Assembly: GCF_020906515.1 (NCBI RefSeq)
Contig: NC_085855.1
Coordinates: 992,001-1,056,000 of the forward strand
From: Vanrija pseudolonga
Lineage: Eukaryota; Basidiomycota; Tremellomycetes; Trichosporonales; Trichosporonaceae
DNA length: 64,000 nt
Direction of reading: 5' to 3'
A model generated the notes under the pieces. It ran no database searches. It worked only from the letters and a program-made list of their open reading frames with translations, and was not told where the DNA came from. Position numbers and translations under genes: made by a program. Shown one piece after another: positions 45,186 through 56,258 of the stretch; position 1 is the first letter of the stretch; each line of letters starts with the position of its first letter.

Positions 45186-46934
45186 ATGTCTGCATTTGCG
45201 TCTTCCCCATTCCTCCCATTTACAGCGCTCGCAGACGAGCGGACCAACAGCATCGCGTCATACCTTGACTTTGCGGGCATGGAGCGCGCCAAGACGCCAA
45301 GTGCCGCCTCGAATGCCGCCGACAGCCCCGTGATGGTCAAGGGCAGCGGCGGCTACGGTGGCGGCCTCAAGCGATCCCTGGACGACATTCTCGAGCTCGG
45401 CAACGAGGACGAGGACGTCCTCTCGGCGCACCAGCACCAGGCAAAGAAGCGTGCTTCCTCCAGCTCGGCCGGCTCGGTTGTCGACGACGCGAGCAGCTCG
45501 AGCGAGTCCATCTCGGCCGCCAGCGCGTCCGCACCCACGCAGTCGTGGAGCGATGCCGTTCTCGAGCTTCTCGGTGGCCGCTCAGCGTCTACTGCCCCTG
45601 GTGTGGTGGCCTCGTCACCAACGCCGACCCTCGGCCCCTCGACATCATGGCAGTCGTCAGCGCCGTCGCCCGTCCCCCTCACACCGCCCGCCACGCTCAT
45701 CAACCACGAGCTCTTCCTGGCCGCGGCTGCCGTCGCAGCTCCGTCCATTTCCAACAACCTCAAGGACGTCATGGCGTCGGGAGCCCTCGGGCTCAGCTTT
45801 GGCCTCGAGCTCGCCATTACCCCGCAGATGGTCAAGACGGCCAAGGACGCGGGGTACCACTCGCTTCACGTCGACTTTGGCACCAACAAGCCAAACTTCC
45901 AGATGGCCTCAGAGGTGTTCTACACGGCATTGAACCTTGGGTGAGTAGCGTGCTGTCCTGCATCTGTTGATCAGCTTGGCTAACCTTGTCGCCAGCATCA
46001 CGCCCATCTGTGTCCTCCCCGCCGTCCAGCCCGACATCATCTCGCGCGTCCTCGACAACGGTGCCCAGGGCATCATGATCCGTGCCAACACGGCCGACGA
46101 GGCTGCCGACATTGTCAGGAGTACAAAGTACTACCCTGTTGGCCAGCGACCACCGACCCTCAAGCAGCCTCGCAAGGCGCAGAGCACACACATTGCAAAG
46201 GCGCAGCAGGTCGCAAACGAGGCTGTCCTCGCTGTCCCTGTCATCGACTCTGTTCAGGGTGTCAACAACTGCGAGGCCATTGCCGCTATCCCTGGCGTCG
46301 ACATGGTCTTCATCAATGTCTCTGGCTTGAGCACCGAGTGAGTTTTCTTGTACTGGCGACCCCGAGCGCACCGAGATCCGCGGGTACCTACCTCTACGAT
46401 CCGCGGGTATTGTGCCACACGTGCTGCTGCAGCATTGTGCTCGTGCGCTCGCTCGGTCATTGTCCCCCCTATGGTATCACTGCTGACACACGACACAGCC
46501 TTGGTTGCTCGGGCCAGTACGACGACCCGCGGGTCTACGACTCGCTTGCGCGCATCTGCCGCGCCGCAACAAAAGCTTCGACTGCTTCGCACCCAGTGTA
46601 CGTCGGACTGAGTGGCAAGGCATGCGTCCGTCCCGACCTCATCTCTCGGTTGAGGTCAGAGTTCCCCTGTGTGCGCTGCGCGCTCGCGGGACGGGACACG
46701 AGCATCCTGCAGTCTGGCATGGAGGTCTACGTGACCATGCTCCGTGGGGTGGAGCTCGGCATGCCGTCCCCATGGAACATGCCCGCCGTTTCGATCGACC
46801 CGTCTCTGATCACTGGCGGCGCGTCTCCCAACCAAACACAAAAACCAAAGCTGTTGAGCCAGCGCGCTGTCCCCAGCAGCGGCACCATGAACCCCTTGGG
46901 AGCCAGCCCCCTGCTCAGCATGAACCCTCTGTAG
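45186..46934 (+). CDS. HpcH/HpaI aldolase-fold protein lacking the expected active-site residues
   Basis: A Ser/Ala-rich extension of about 160 residues precedes an HpcH/HpaI (class II pyruvate aldolase) barrel: ALGLSFGLELAITPQMVKTA, then AGYHSLHVDFGTNKPN, PDIISRVLDNGAQGIMIRAN, STKYYPVGQRPP and AIPGVDMVFINVSGLSTDLG. In HpaI enzymes the corresponding blocks carry a GEH catalytic His, an Arg in the VRP strand, a Glu metal ligand and the Asp of GPADLS. Here they read FGTN, ICVLP, VIDS and NVSGLS, so most catalytic and metal residues appear lost. The fold signature is otherwise strong. Two introns. A regulatory or structural role is possible; the function is not known. Confidence 0.8.
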
Positions 46935-48314
46935 TCCCTGTGTCCCGAGCGACCTTGACATCATTATATTTGGCATCCACATCACCCCTGCATCGGTTCC
47001 TGGAGTCTCCTTCGTTGTACAGAATAGTAGTAGTTTGGGCGATATGCAGCCTTCAGCAGTAAACACAAGTGTGACGCGTCGAGCGAGCTCAAGCGACGCC
47101 GGACCGAACGGCCGAGGCCTTTCAGTGCCCATGTGTTGTGTTCGACTGCCACCATTTGCCGCGTACAGCCGCCCGTCAATGGTGCTAGTGCCGCCGGTGG
47201 TCTACCCATGTGGGAGCGAACAAGTTGCGGCCATCCAACGGAGAACAGCAACGTATCAGCATCGCCGAGGCGATATTATCCCCACAAGCCGGGTGCACTA
47301 GGCCGCCTCGGCAATCGCAGAGCGTCTCGTCTCCGGCGGCAGCGGCATCAAGACGGCTACCGTGGCGGGCGGGGACCAGGCAATCGATCTGAGGAATGTG
47401 CGGCACGGCGGGCTGGCGCGCAGGGCGGGGTGACGATGCCGCCCTCGTCGTCGACGCGGTGCGGTGCGAAGCGGAGCGCCGTGCGTTGTGCATATGTGGT
47501 CGCTTGCGGGCCTGCCCCGCTGGCGTTGTCGTTTGCCCATGCCGCCGGCTCCACCAAGGGCCCCCTGGCGTGGTGGCGCCCGTCTCGGCGCCGATTGCGC
47601 GAGCAGCGTCGCGTTGTCGATGGCGGCCGGCCAGCTGCGTCGTACTGCGCTGCGTGATTTTATGGTGCGCGTCGTCGTCGCCAGCGCTACGGCCGTCGAT
47701 ACATGCCTGTGCCGTCTTCCTACATGTGCACTGCGCGTCGCGCAAACACGCACCAGACAGCGACTGAATCCCACCCGAAAAGTCTGAAGACGCCGCCTCT
47801 CGTGCACCCTGGGGCCCCCATTTGGTTGCCCACCTCACACATCTCTCGTCATTTCCGGCAGCCGACACTCGGACGCCGAAAGCCGCGGCCCGCGGTTGGC
47901 ACTGAATGGCAACGACGTCGTCGACTGCCGCGTTCTGCGCCTCGTTCACTCAGGGCGGGCGCTGAGGGGTCCCAGAAACGCGGAGGCTGGGGCAGACGAG
48001 GAGGCCCAGCCAGAGGTCTCTGCCGCAGCGGCAGGTTGGTTCGACGTGTGTCGTCGATGGAGAACTCCGGGTCCATGTCGGGGCGGGAATGATTAAAGCT
48101 TCGGCTGCAGATGGGCCCGCGAGTTGGCTGCCTGCTGCTGCTGCCGGGTATGCGAGGCCGATCCGACCCCCACCCCACCACTCACCATCGCACACCAACC
48201 AGCTCACCTGACCCGACCCACACCTGACCTCTCCGCACGACGACCAGGCCAGAACACCGCACATCTCACCGTCGCTCACTCACTCCACAATCCACACCGA
48301 CCCACACACATACC
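46935..48314. other. Intergenic region HpcH-like / acyl-CoA ligase
   Basis: About 1.4 kb. A 254-codon minus-strand ORF (47185-47949) and several plus-strand ORFs have no motif and skewed Arg/Ala composition; none is called. The last 200 bp are CA/CC-rich leader. Confidence 0.4.
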
Positions 48315-50312
48315 ATGCCCATCCAGACAATCTACACGAGCGACCTGCCCGCGCCGCCGCTCCCCCGCACCAGCTTCTTCAACTATGTGTCGCCGAGCAG
48401 CGCGGCCGACTCGCCGCTGCAGCGCTTCGACCCCAACCTGCCGGCTTACGTCGACGGCATCACGGGCCGCACGCTTACCCGCGGGCAGGTGCACGACGGC
48501 GCGCTCCGCCTCGCGGGCGGCTTGAAGAAGCTCGGCGTCAAGCGCGGCGACACGGCGTGCTTGTGGGGACCCAACTCGGTAGAGTGGGCCCAGGCCGCGT
48601 TCGGCGTGATCGCTGCTGGCGTCGTGCTGTCCCCTGCCAACTCGGCGTAGTGAGTATGGACTGGGCTTGTGGGGTTGTCGTGTGGGTCGGCTGGGCCGAT
48701 GGTGGTCTGTCTGATCAGCTGCCATCCCTGCCGTCCGTGCATATGGTGACATTTTACCCCGCACCGCCTGCAATGCCATCGGCGCCACTTGGTCGCTAAG
48801 CTAACCTTTCCCCAGCGAGCCCCACGAGATCGCGCACCAGGTCAACGACTCGGGCGCGAGCGTCCTCATCCTCGACCCGTCGCTGCTCCCCAAGCTCGAC
48901 GCCGCGCGCAAGCACTTCAAGCGCGACTTTGCGCCGTCGCGCATCCTGCTCCTGGCCGAGACCAAGGCCAAGCCAAAGGGAGCAAAGTTCAAGACCATCT
49001 ACGAGGCGTTCGCGGCGCCAGTCCCGGCGGAGCGCTTCGACGGCGACGAGGCGCACAAGGTCGCCGTCATGTGCTACTCGTCCGGCACGACGGGCCTGCC
49101 CAAGGGCGTCGAGACGACCCACTACAACCTCACGTCCCAGTTCCAGGGCCTGCCGGGCACCTACACGCCGCTCGTGTCGGGCAAGGACTCGTTGCTCGGC
49201 ATCTTGCCGCTGAGCCACGTATACGGGTTTGTCTTTATCCTCTTCCAGCCGTACAGCGTCGGTGTGCCGGCCGTCCTGCTGCCGCGCTTCGTCGAGCTCG
49301 ACGTGCTCAAGGCGATTGAGAGGGTGAGTCGGGGGTGGCCTCGGTGACTTCGCCACACGGCGCGTAGCTAACTCCGCGCCAGTTCAAGGTCTCGTACACC
49401 CTCCTCGTCCCGCCCATCATCATTGTCCTCCTCAACTCGACCAACGTGTCCAAGTTTGACCTCAGCTCGCTCAACAAGCTCACATGTGCGGCAGCGCCGC
49501 TCAGTGCCGAGCTCGGCCAGGCGTTCGAGCGCAAGTTCCCCAACATCAAGATGCCCGAGGGTTACGGTGGGTACCAGAGCCGGCTTTGGTTTCATACACC
49601 CAACTCACTCCCCCAGGCATGACCGAGACCTCTCCCGCGGTCACAACGTCGTCTCCCGAGTCGCACCTCCGCGGCTCGGTCGGCAAGCTCCTCCCTGTGT
49701 GGGAGGCGCGCCTTGTCAACGACGGCGTCGACGCGCCCATCGGCGAGCGCGGCGAGCTCTGGGTCCGCGGGCCCTGCGTCATGAAGGGCTACCACAACAA
49801 CCCGTCGGCCACAACGAGCAGCATCACCTCGGACGGGTGGTTCAAGACGGGCGACGTGCTCACGCGCTCCGAGGATGGATGGTTCCGTGTCGTCGACCGC
49901 GTCAAGGAGCTCATCAAGTACAAGGGTTTCCAGGGTGGGTTCATTGCAGTCTGGACGTCAAGCTCACCCGCCAGTGCCTCCTGCCGAGCTCGAGGGCCTG
50001 CTGCTCGAACACCCCAAGGTGGCCGACAGCGGCGTCGTCGGCGTGTACGACGAGTCGCAGGCGACCGAGCTCCCGCGCGCGTACATTGTCCCCAAGCCCG
50101 AGGTCCCCGCCCACGAGCACGCGTCGCTCGTGACCGAGATCGGCGAGTGGATCGCGCAGCGCGTCGCAGGCCACAAGAAGCTCCGCGGTGGTGTTATCGC
50201 CGTCGAGGCCATCCCCAAGTCGCCCAGCGGCAAGATTCTCCGCAAGGACCTCCGAAAGCGCGCAGAGGAGGAGTGGAAGCTGAACCCAATCAAGCCAAAA
50301 GCCAGGCTCTAG
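48315..50312 (+). CDS. Acyl/aryl-CoA synthetase (4-coumarate-CoA ligase-like) with PTS1
   Basis: Adenylate-forming enzyme that activates a carboxylic acid to its CoA thioester. Motifs in order: YSSGTTGLPKGVETTHYN (ATP P-loop), [69 protein letters not shown] and the C-terminal Lys motif SPSGKILRKDLRKR. The protein ends KPKARL, a good type-1 peroxisomal targeting signal. About four introns; one splits the GYG-MTE motif. The layout is that of fungal 4CL-like peroxisomal ligases. The substrate (medium-chain fatty, phenylacetic or cinnamic type) cannot be read from sequence. Confidence 0.93.
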
Positions 50313-50413
50313 GCCGTTGTATCGTATCCTGCATTCTTGTACCTCTTGAACATGACATTCAGTCAAGCGTGCAGTCGGGTTGCCATGCCGTCTAGTCTGT
50401 CTATGTGGTCTGG

Positions 50414-52327
50414 CTACGGAGTGGGGCTGAACGAGATGATTCTGAGGCGGTCTGCAGAGGTTAGCCCTGTACACGCTATCGCACACTCACCCTCTGGAGG
50501 GTCGAGGGTACTGGCGCCGGGAGCCTGCTCGCCGCTGACGATCTCGTAGATGGCCCGCTCGTCCATGCTGACGAAGAGGTGCATTAATGGCCACGACCGC
50601 TCCGGGCGCTTGAGGATAGTGGCTCGGAGGCGGGGTGCGACGGGGACGGGAAGTGGCTCGAAAGCCGAGTCTTCAAGGATGACGGCGGTCGTCGACTGGT
50701 GGGTCAGCACAAACAAGCATCCCGTACCCACAGTGAACACGGCGACGCGCGGGCCATGTACCACCGCGACGGACGACGCGAACTGGTCACCGAGGTCGAT
50801 AGCGAGCGTGACGCTCGTGATGAACGCCTCGTGCTCGCGCGCGTCGAGCTTGGCCGCCTGTGCCATCACGGCGCGGTAGTGGGGGATGATGAGCACGAGC
50901 GACGTGTCGGTCAGCAGCACCATGTTGGACGTGGTGAGCAGCATTCTGGGACCGGGTCAGCAGTCGGGCCAAGCGCAGACCCACTCAGTGACGGTGAAGC
51001 CGTTCGCCGCCTCCTCGACCTTGTCGTACACTGGCTGCCCCGGGATCTGGGGCAGCAGCCGCTCGCGCGTGACCGGCTTGGCCCGCTTCGAGGGCACAGA
51101 GTACACTGCGGCTGCGATGCGTGCCGGCGGCGCGTCGGCCTCGGGCACCGCGCCGCCCAGGTCCGCAGCGGACCCGATACCGTCTGCACGTGTCGGCAGG
51201 GACACGACGTATGCGCCCGTGCGGCGATCATACGCGTGCACCCTCGCCAGGCCCTTGATGAGGATGTAGTCGGCGTCGAGGCCCAACGCGGGGCCATGGT
51301 GCAGCGGCTGGAGCAGTCAGCGACACTCTCCCGTCTCCACCCACGTGGATGTCAATCTCGCGGCGCACACCGCTCCCCACGCGCTCAACGACCATCCGCC
51401 CGCCACGGCGGTTCCAGTACGCCGCGTCGAGGGCGTTCTCCTCCTCGCTGACATGGAACGCGACTTGGCCCGTGGGCCGGTGGCCGACGTGCGCGGGCAC
51501 GCGGGCGACGTGGCGGAACCCGGGGATATCGAGGGCGAACATGCCCAGCCCGGCAAAGCCGAGCACGTCGAGCTTCCCGTCGTCCGAGTATCGCGGCTCG
51601 CGGGGCGGCGAGAAGGTGCCGATTGCGAAACGCTCGGCGGCCGCCTGCGTAATGTACACGTCCGAGTAGGCCATGCGGCTTGGCTTGCCGCCGCGCGCGA
51701 GGAGCGCGTGTCCCAGCCCGCGTATCGGCGCGACGGGGTACGCGCACTCCACTGGCACGCCGACGTGCGATGCTGGAAGGTGCGGCAGGTGCGAGGTGCC
51801 GCCGCTGGCACCTTCCTCCTCTGGCGCCGAGGACGCGGAGGGGTCCGCGCGGGCGACGAACCGCACGCCCGCAGAGTCGTGTACCATGAGCGTGTCGCTC
51901 GCCGCGCTGGTGCCGTACAGGCTCATGCTGATCGAGTTGGCGGGCGCGCGCGCATAGTGTACTTCTGGGGCCGAGGTTCGCCATGCGCGCTGGAGGGAGA
52001 GGTGGTCGATGCCTGGGGTGTGGTTGTCAGCTATTGCACTGCGTGAGAACACAGCTGACACGATTCACACAGAGCATACCAGTCGACCGGGTCGTCCCCG
52101 CGCCGCTCACGCTCCCGCCCCTCGACCTTGTGCCGCCACCGCAGGCCCGAGTCGACGTCTTTCAGCGCAAGGTACTGCGTGCGCCAGAGGCGGTCTTGGC
52201 CGCGGAAGAAGCCGCGCCAGGCGCGCGACACGCATGCGGCGGACACGAGGTCGCTGATGGACAGGTGCGCTGCGACGTCGAGGAGTATGTCCGAGTCGAG
52301 GGTCGTGACTGGGTCTGCTGTGGGCAT
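50414..52327 (-). CDS. F-box protein
   Basis: The N-terminus MPTADPVTTLDSDILLDVAA, then HLSISDLVSAACVSRAWRGF and DRLWRTQYL, is an F-box, so the protein probably recruits a target to an SCF ubiquitin ligase. The rest (about 500 residues) has beta-rich stretches such as GKLDVLGFAGLGMFALDI, YVVSLPTRADGIG and GPRVAVFTVGTGCLFVLT, suggesting a degenerate propeller-like binding domain, but no named repeat is clear. About four introns. It ends RLRIISFSPTP. Its tail-to-tail neighbour is the acyl-CoA ligase (101 bp between stops). The start at 52327 is the Met directly before the F-box. Confidence 0.82.
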
Positions 52328-52988
52328 TGTGAATGCGTGGAGGAGAGAGAGATGCGGGATGGTTGAATGCCAGTTTGACGCGCCGTGCATCGCGCGGGTC
52401 CAAGTTGTGTTTTGGCAGTCTGCGGGGCTCCAGCCTCGCCACACCACGGTTTGTGTTCAAGTCAACCCGACTCGACCACCTTCAAAAATATCTCTTTCGA
52501 CTGCTGTCTCCGGTTTTTATCGGCTACACCCCAGCCCAGAGGCGACTTCCCGCTGGCTTCTTGCCTCGGAGCGGTCGCTTGGCCTACGGATCCCAGACAT
52601 TTGCCTTTGTCTACAGCCCACTTGCACGTGTGGGAGGGACATATCCCGAGCAATGTGACTATTGGGAGCTCGCCGCCGGACCGCCTTGTGCTGAAATCCC
52701 CATCGGGTCCAAGGCGGGGCTCGAACAGGCGCCGCAAGAGAGATACGCTGTAGCACAAGATGGCGGCTTAGACCGCTTGGCTACAGCGTATAGGTGAGGA
52801 ATGGGATGGAAGGGTTGGTGTTGAAGTGAGACGGGATCTGAGACAGAACGAACAGTCGCGTGGTGGTGGATGACGTCATGGCTGGGACGCGTCCCAGCGC
52901 GAGCGCGTCTCACAGCCAAAATCGACAAACACAAGACAACAACGCTCAAGCCTCGTCTTTCTCACTCGACTCTTTCTTCAGCAGCAAC
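52328..52988. other. Intergenic region F-box / BTB-like A
   Basis: 661 bp. It holds the tRNA-like element with two hairpins (52681-52791, listed separately). No CDS was seen. Confidence 0.45.
52681..52791 (-). other. tRNA-like element with Pol III boxes and two hairpins
   Basis: On the minus strand TAGCCAAGCGG (52773-52783) fits the box A consensus and GTTCGAGCC (52718-52726) fits box B, 46 nt apart. A perfect 12-bp inverted repeat (52743-52754 with 52780-52791, 25-nt loop) and an 8-bp one (52681-52688 with 52710-52717) flank them. The acceptor and T stems of a tRNA do not pair, so it is not a working tRNA. It may be a tRNA relic or a small Pol III RNA. Confidence 0.35.
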
Positions 52989-54434
52989 ATGTCTGCTTCA
53001 CACTCCCCCACTGAATCTTCCTCGCCAATCCCACTCTCCGTCCTGTGCCTGCCTCTATCCGGTGATGACTGTGAAGGGCTCATTTCCGAGGACGAAGATG
53101 ATCAAAGCTGGCAGCCTTCGTCCTCGTCGTCTGGTGACTCTTCCTCTAGCTATAGCGACAGTGATGAAGAGGACGACGATGACGCGCACTCGTCGACCCC
53201 AAGTGAAGTCACCTCTCTGTTTTACTTCCTCAACATCAACATTCGTCACGAATTTGCCAAGGACGGCGACATTGTCCTCGCGTGCTGCAACGAGGGCTTT
53301 CGAGTCAACAAGCATGTGATCGAGTCGCTCACCAACATGTTGTGGGTTGACTATTCTATGGTGATCGGCATAGGTAACTGACAATGAGGCAGGGCTTCGA
53401 CACGCATTGGGAAACAAACCTACAGATCAATCCCTCAGCCGACGACAGCTGCACCAGCCCCCAGTGCACCAGCTGCTCAGCCTCCCGCGGCTCCGCCAGT
53501 GGTGAAGACTCCGCAACCTCCAGCAGCTCATCAGGTTTTGAAGCCCATACAGCCTCAGGAGGTTGTTCAGCTGCAGACCAACAACCATCATGCCAAGACT
53601 ATTTCGCCTACGGCTACCGCGAAGGTGTCGGCAGCAACACAGCACGTGAAGGCTGCACAACCCACGGCTCCTCTCCCAACCCCGGCGACTGTCAAACCTT
53701 CAGCAACGGCCTCCGTTCCTTCCACCCAACCTACCGCAACGAAAGCTTTGCCCATCGCCGACGACGACGATGATGAGCAACTGGAAGCGCCCCAGTGCTA
53801 TGCCGACGAGAGCTGGCCCCCGGTCATCTATTGGATGACGTTCGACCCAGACGACATGTTCTGCCTCCTCGCCTGTATCCACTCTGTGCAGAGGGGGGAA
53901 GCATTCCGAACTGGACTGCCGGACTGTTTCTCAATGCGCTCCGCCTCGCAGAACAGTACAGTGTCTTCACGCCCATCCGGTCGAGGATGGAGAAGGTGCT
54001 GTACAAGAAAGCGGTCGAGCTTCTGGATGCCCCGACTGGCGACGAGTGGGCACTGGCGACCTACCTCATCATCGCCCAACGTTTCCAGTCGTCGACATTG
54101 ATGGCACCTCTTGTGTCCTCCCCTTCCAAAGCTTGGTGGAGGCCCCATCTCCACCACGGGTCTGCCCGGCGGTCCATCCATGATCTGCTCGGTAAGCAGG
54201 GCTTCCGCATCTTTGCCTACCTGGCCATCCTCTACGAAAGTGGTGAAAGCTTGGATGCCTTTGAGATCAAGTTCAATAAGCAGCGGGCAGGCCTTTGTAA
54301 GTGGCGTTGTGTTGGACTCGACGCAATGGGTTGCTGATAGATCATTTCTAGACAAATTCTACACCGTGAGAAGCGGATGGGGAGCTGAACTCAACTTTGT
54401 TCTCCTGAAGGACGGTACCGAGGTGAAGGTTTGA
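52989..54434 (+). CDS. BTB/POZ-like protein A (reading frame broken at a G-run)
   Basis: Member of the local BTB-like family. After a Ser/Asp/Glu-rich N-terminus come FYFLNINIRHEFAKDGDIVL and GFRVNKHVIESLTN, the first BTB strands and helix. A phase-2 intron follows, then a long Pro/Thr/Ala/Gln insert (about 110 residues) not seen in the paralogs, then WMTFDPDDMFCLLACIHS and, in a different frame, LFLNALRLAEQYSVFTPIRS. The frame shifts by one base at the six-G run 53893-53898; one more G would restore it. Either the allele is broken or the assembly dropped a G. A terminal phase-1 intron precedes KFYTVRSGWGAELNFVLL, stop 54432-54434. The start at 52989 is preferred; an upstream in-frame Met at 52860 exists. 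Confidence 0.65.
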
Positions 54435-55044
54435 CGAGATTGGGGATGCCAAGAGCGATGTAGGTGAAATATCAGTAGGTACCAGCCCGGAACGATCTCT
54501 GGGGTGGCCCTTGTTGACACCTGCAGCATTGATAGGTCGTGCTATGAGAGAGAGAGGCCTCGACGTGAGTGTTGGTCGAGTGGTCACAGCGAGTTCGTGT
54601 GTATGCAAGTTTCCACATGTGATGTATGCCCGCGAGCACAATGTCTTTGACAAGCAACACTACAGACCGCCTGTTCTGGTGTCGAACAAGTAGCATTGCG
54701 AGCTTGAGGTTCCGAAACCCATCTCAAGCGGGCTCTGCCGCTGCCAAGAGATCGCCCAGGGTGGCGGTGGTGGTGGCGGCCGCGTGCACCACGATGTGGC
54801 GTCCCACCCACCCTTGCTTCTCCCTCGGCCTCGCTGCTCTCCCACCTCTGGTCAACTCAACACTGGCACCGCGACCGATGGCCGACGGATGACTTCCCCG
54901 CGGGGTTGGGCTTGGCGTGTTCTCCTTTTGCCTCGGGTGCGGGCAGGATCTGCTGCGCCTCGGCGATGCCAAGCATCGCATCACTCGAACAAGGCTCGGA
55001 ATGGCGACTTATGCTCTTACCGCAACCTCCTCTGCTCCTCGACC
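54435..55044. other. Intergenic region BTB-like A / B
   Basis: 610 bp, no recognisable element. This is the promoter of BTB-like B. Confidence 0.4.
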
Positions 55045-56206
55045 ATGGTGGTGAGTGCAGTCGTGTGTGCAGCGCACATAGGCAGCGCACAGACAGCATC
55101 GAGCTGATACCTCGCCTTGGCGCGCTCAGTTCTCCTCTCGCCCGCGCCAGCCCGAGTTTTGTGCGCCGGCGCCGTCGTCGTCAACGTCTCGCTCTCGAAA
55201 CTCGCCCTCCCCCACCCCGTCGACCAACAGCAGCTCGATGCTCCACAAGCGCAAGCAATCACAGGACACGCTCAGCAGCTTTGGCTCCCTCACCATCCAG
55301 CCGGCCACGGCCAACGCGCGGCAACATGGGCGTAACGGCTCGCTTTCGTCCCCGCTCCCCAGCCCCGGCCTGCCGCCGACCGCAACCCCCAGCCACGCGG
55401 TCGAGGACGGCGGCAGCATCAAGCTCCACCCCGAGTTCCAGCAGGAGGGCAATGTGCTCCTTGCGTGCAAGGACGCCAAGCACCAGGTCGGGTTCACGGT
55501 GAACGGCAATCTGATTGCTGCGGTATGGTGGGTATCGCGGGCGCGGGAGCGAGGGGCTAGAGCTCACCTCATGCCCCAGCCCAACCTTCCGCGACCTCCT
55601 CACGACGTTCAAGTCTGGCCCGGCGATCGTGTGGCTGGACGACTCGGTCGACGACATCCGCATCTTCCTCCGGCTGTTTGGCCTCGCAACACCAGTAAAG
55701 GGCGGCATGTGGGAGAAGAGCTGGGAGCCAACGCTGTACGACTACGTGGCGTCGCTGCGCGTGGTGGAGAAGTACGACATGGTGCTGCTGCGCGACGTGC
55801 TGCACAACAAGGTGTCGACGCTGCCCGACGAGTTTGTCGACAACATGGGCCACAGCAAGAACGAGGTGTTTGCCATCCTCCATCTCGCGCATGTGCTCCA
55901 GAGCCGCCCGCTGTGGGAGAACATCTGCTCGCATATGGGCCGCTGGAGGAATACCCTCGACCTGCACCGGCTCAAGGACGACGAGGTCGAGTGGCTCGGG
56001 CCCGAGCTGCACGCCATACTCATCGCCATTGCAGCCATGAGCATGGGCAGCTACCCGTACGCCGACACGCATAACATCCGGGTGCACTATGACCACGGTG
56101 GGTGGTGTGGCCTTTGTGTTGCTGACACTCGACCCCAGATGGCAAGGCGAGCGTCGTCTACGCCGACTACCAGAAGAACAAGTGCCCAAACTGCAAGCAC
56201 CACTGA
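55045..56206 (+). CDS. BTB/POZ-like protein B
   Basis: The start is ATGGTG at 55045-55050, followed at once by an intron (55051-55129) and then FSSRPRQPEFCAPAPSSST in an open frame that continues into MLHKRKQSQDTLSSF. The BTB-like core reads SIKLHPEFQQEGNVLLAC, GFTVNGNLIAAV, (phase-2 intron) CPTFRDLLTTFKSGPAIVWL, DDSVDDIRIFLRLFG and ASLRVVEKYDMVLLRDVLHN, then a helical BACK-like part. The last phase-1 intron precedes DGKASVVYADYQKNKCPNC and KHH; the CPNC pair near the end is unique among the paralogs. This is the clearest BTB member. A role as a cullin-3 adaptor is inference from the fold. Confidence 0.78.
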
Positions 56207-56258
56207 GGCGTCGCTGTACGACATATGATGCATGGGATGAGTTTGGATAAGTGTCCGT

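Noticed and set aside
47185-47949. 254-codon minus-strand ORF between the HpcH-like and ligase genes
   Set aside because: No domain, no codon-position pattern like the neighbours, and competing ORFs in other frames.
45186-50312. HpcH-like gene and acyl-CoA ligase as a catabolic cluster
   Set aside because: They are 1.4 kb apart with separate promoters, and the aldolase-fold protein lacks catalytic residues, so a joint pathway is not supported.
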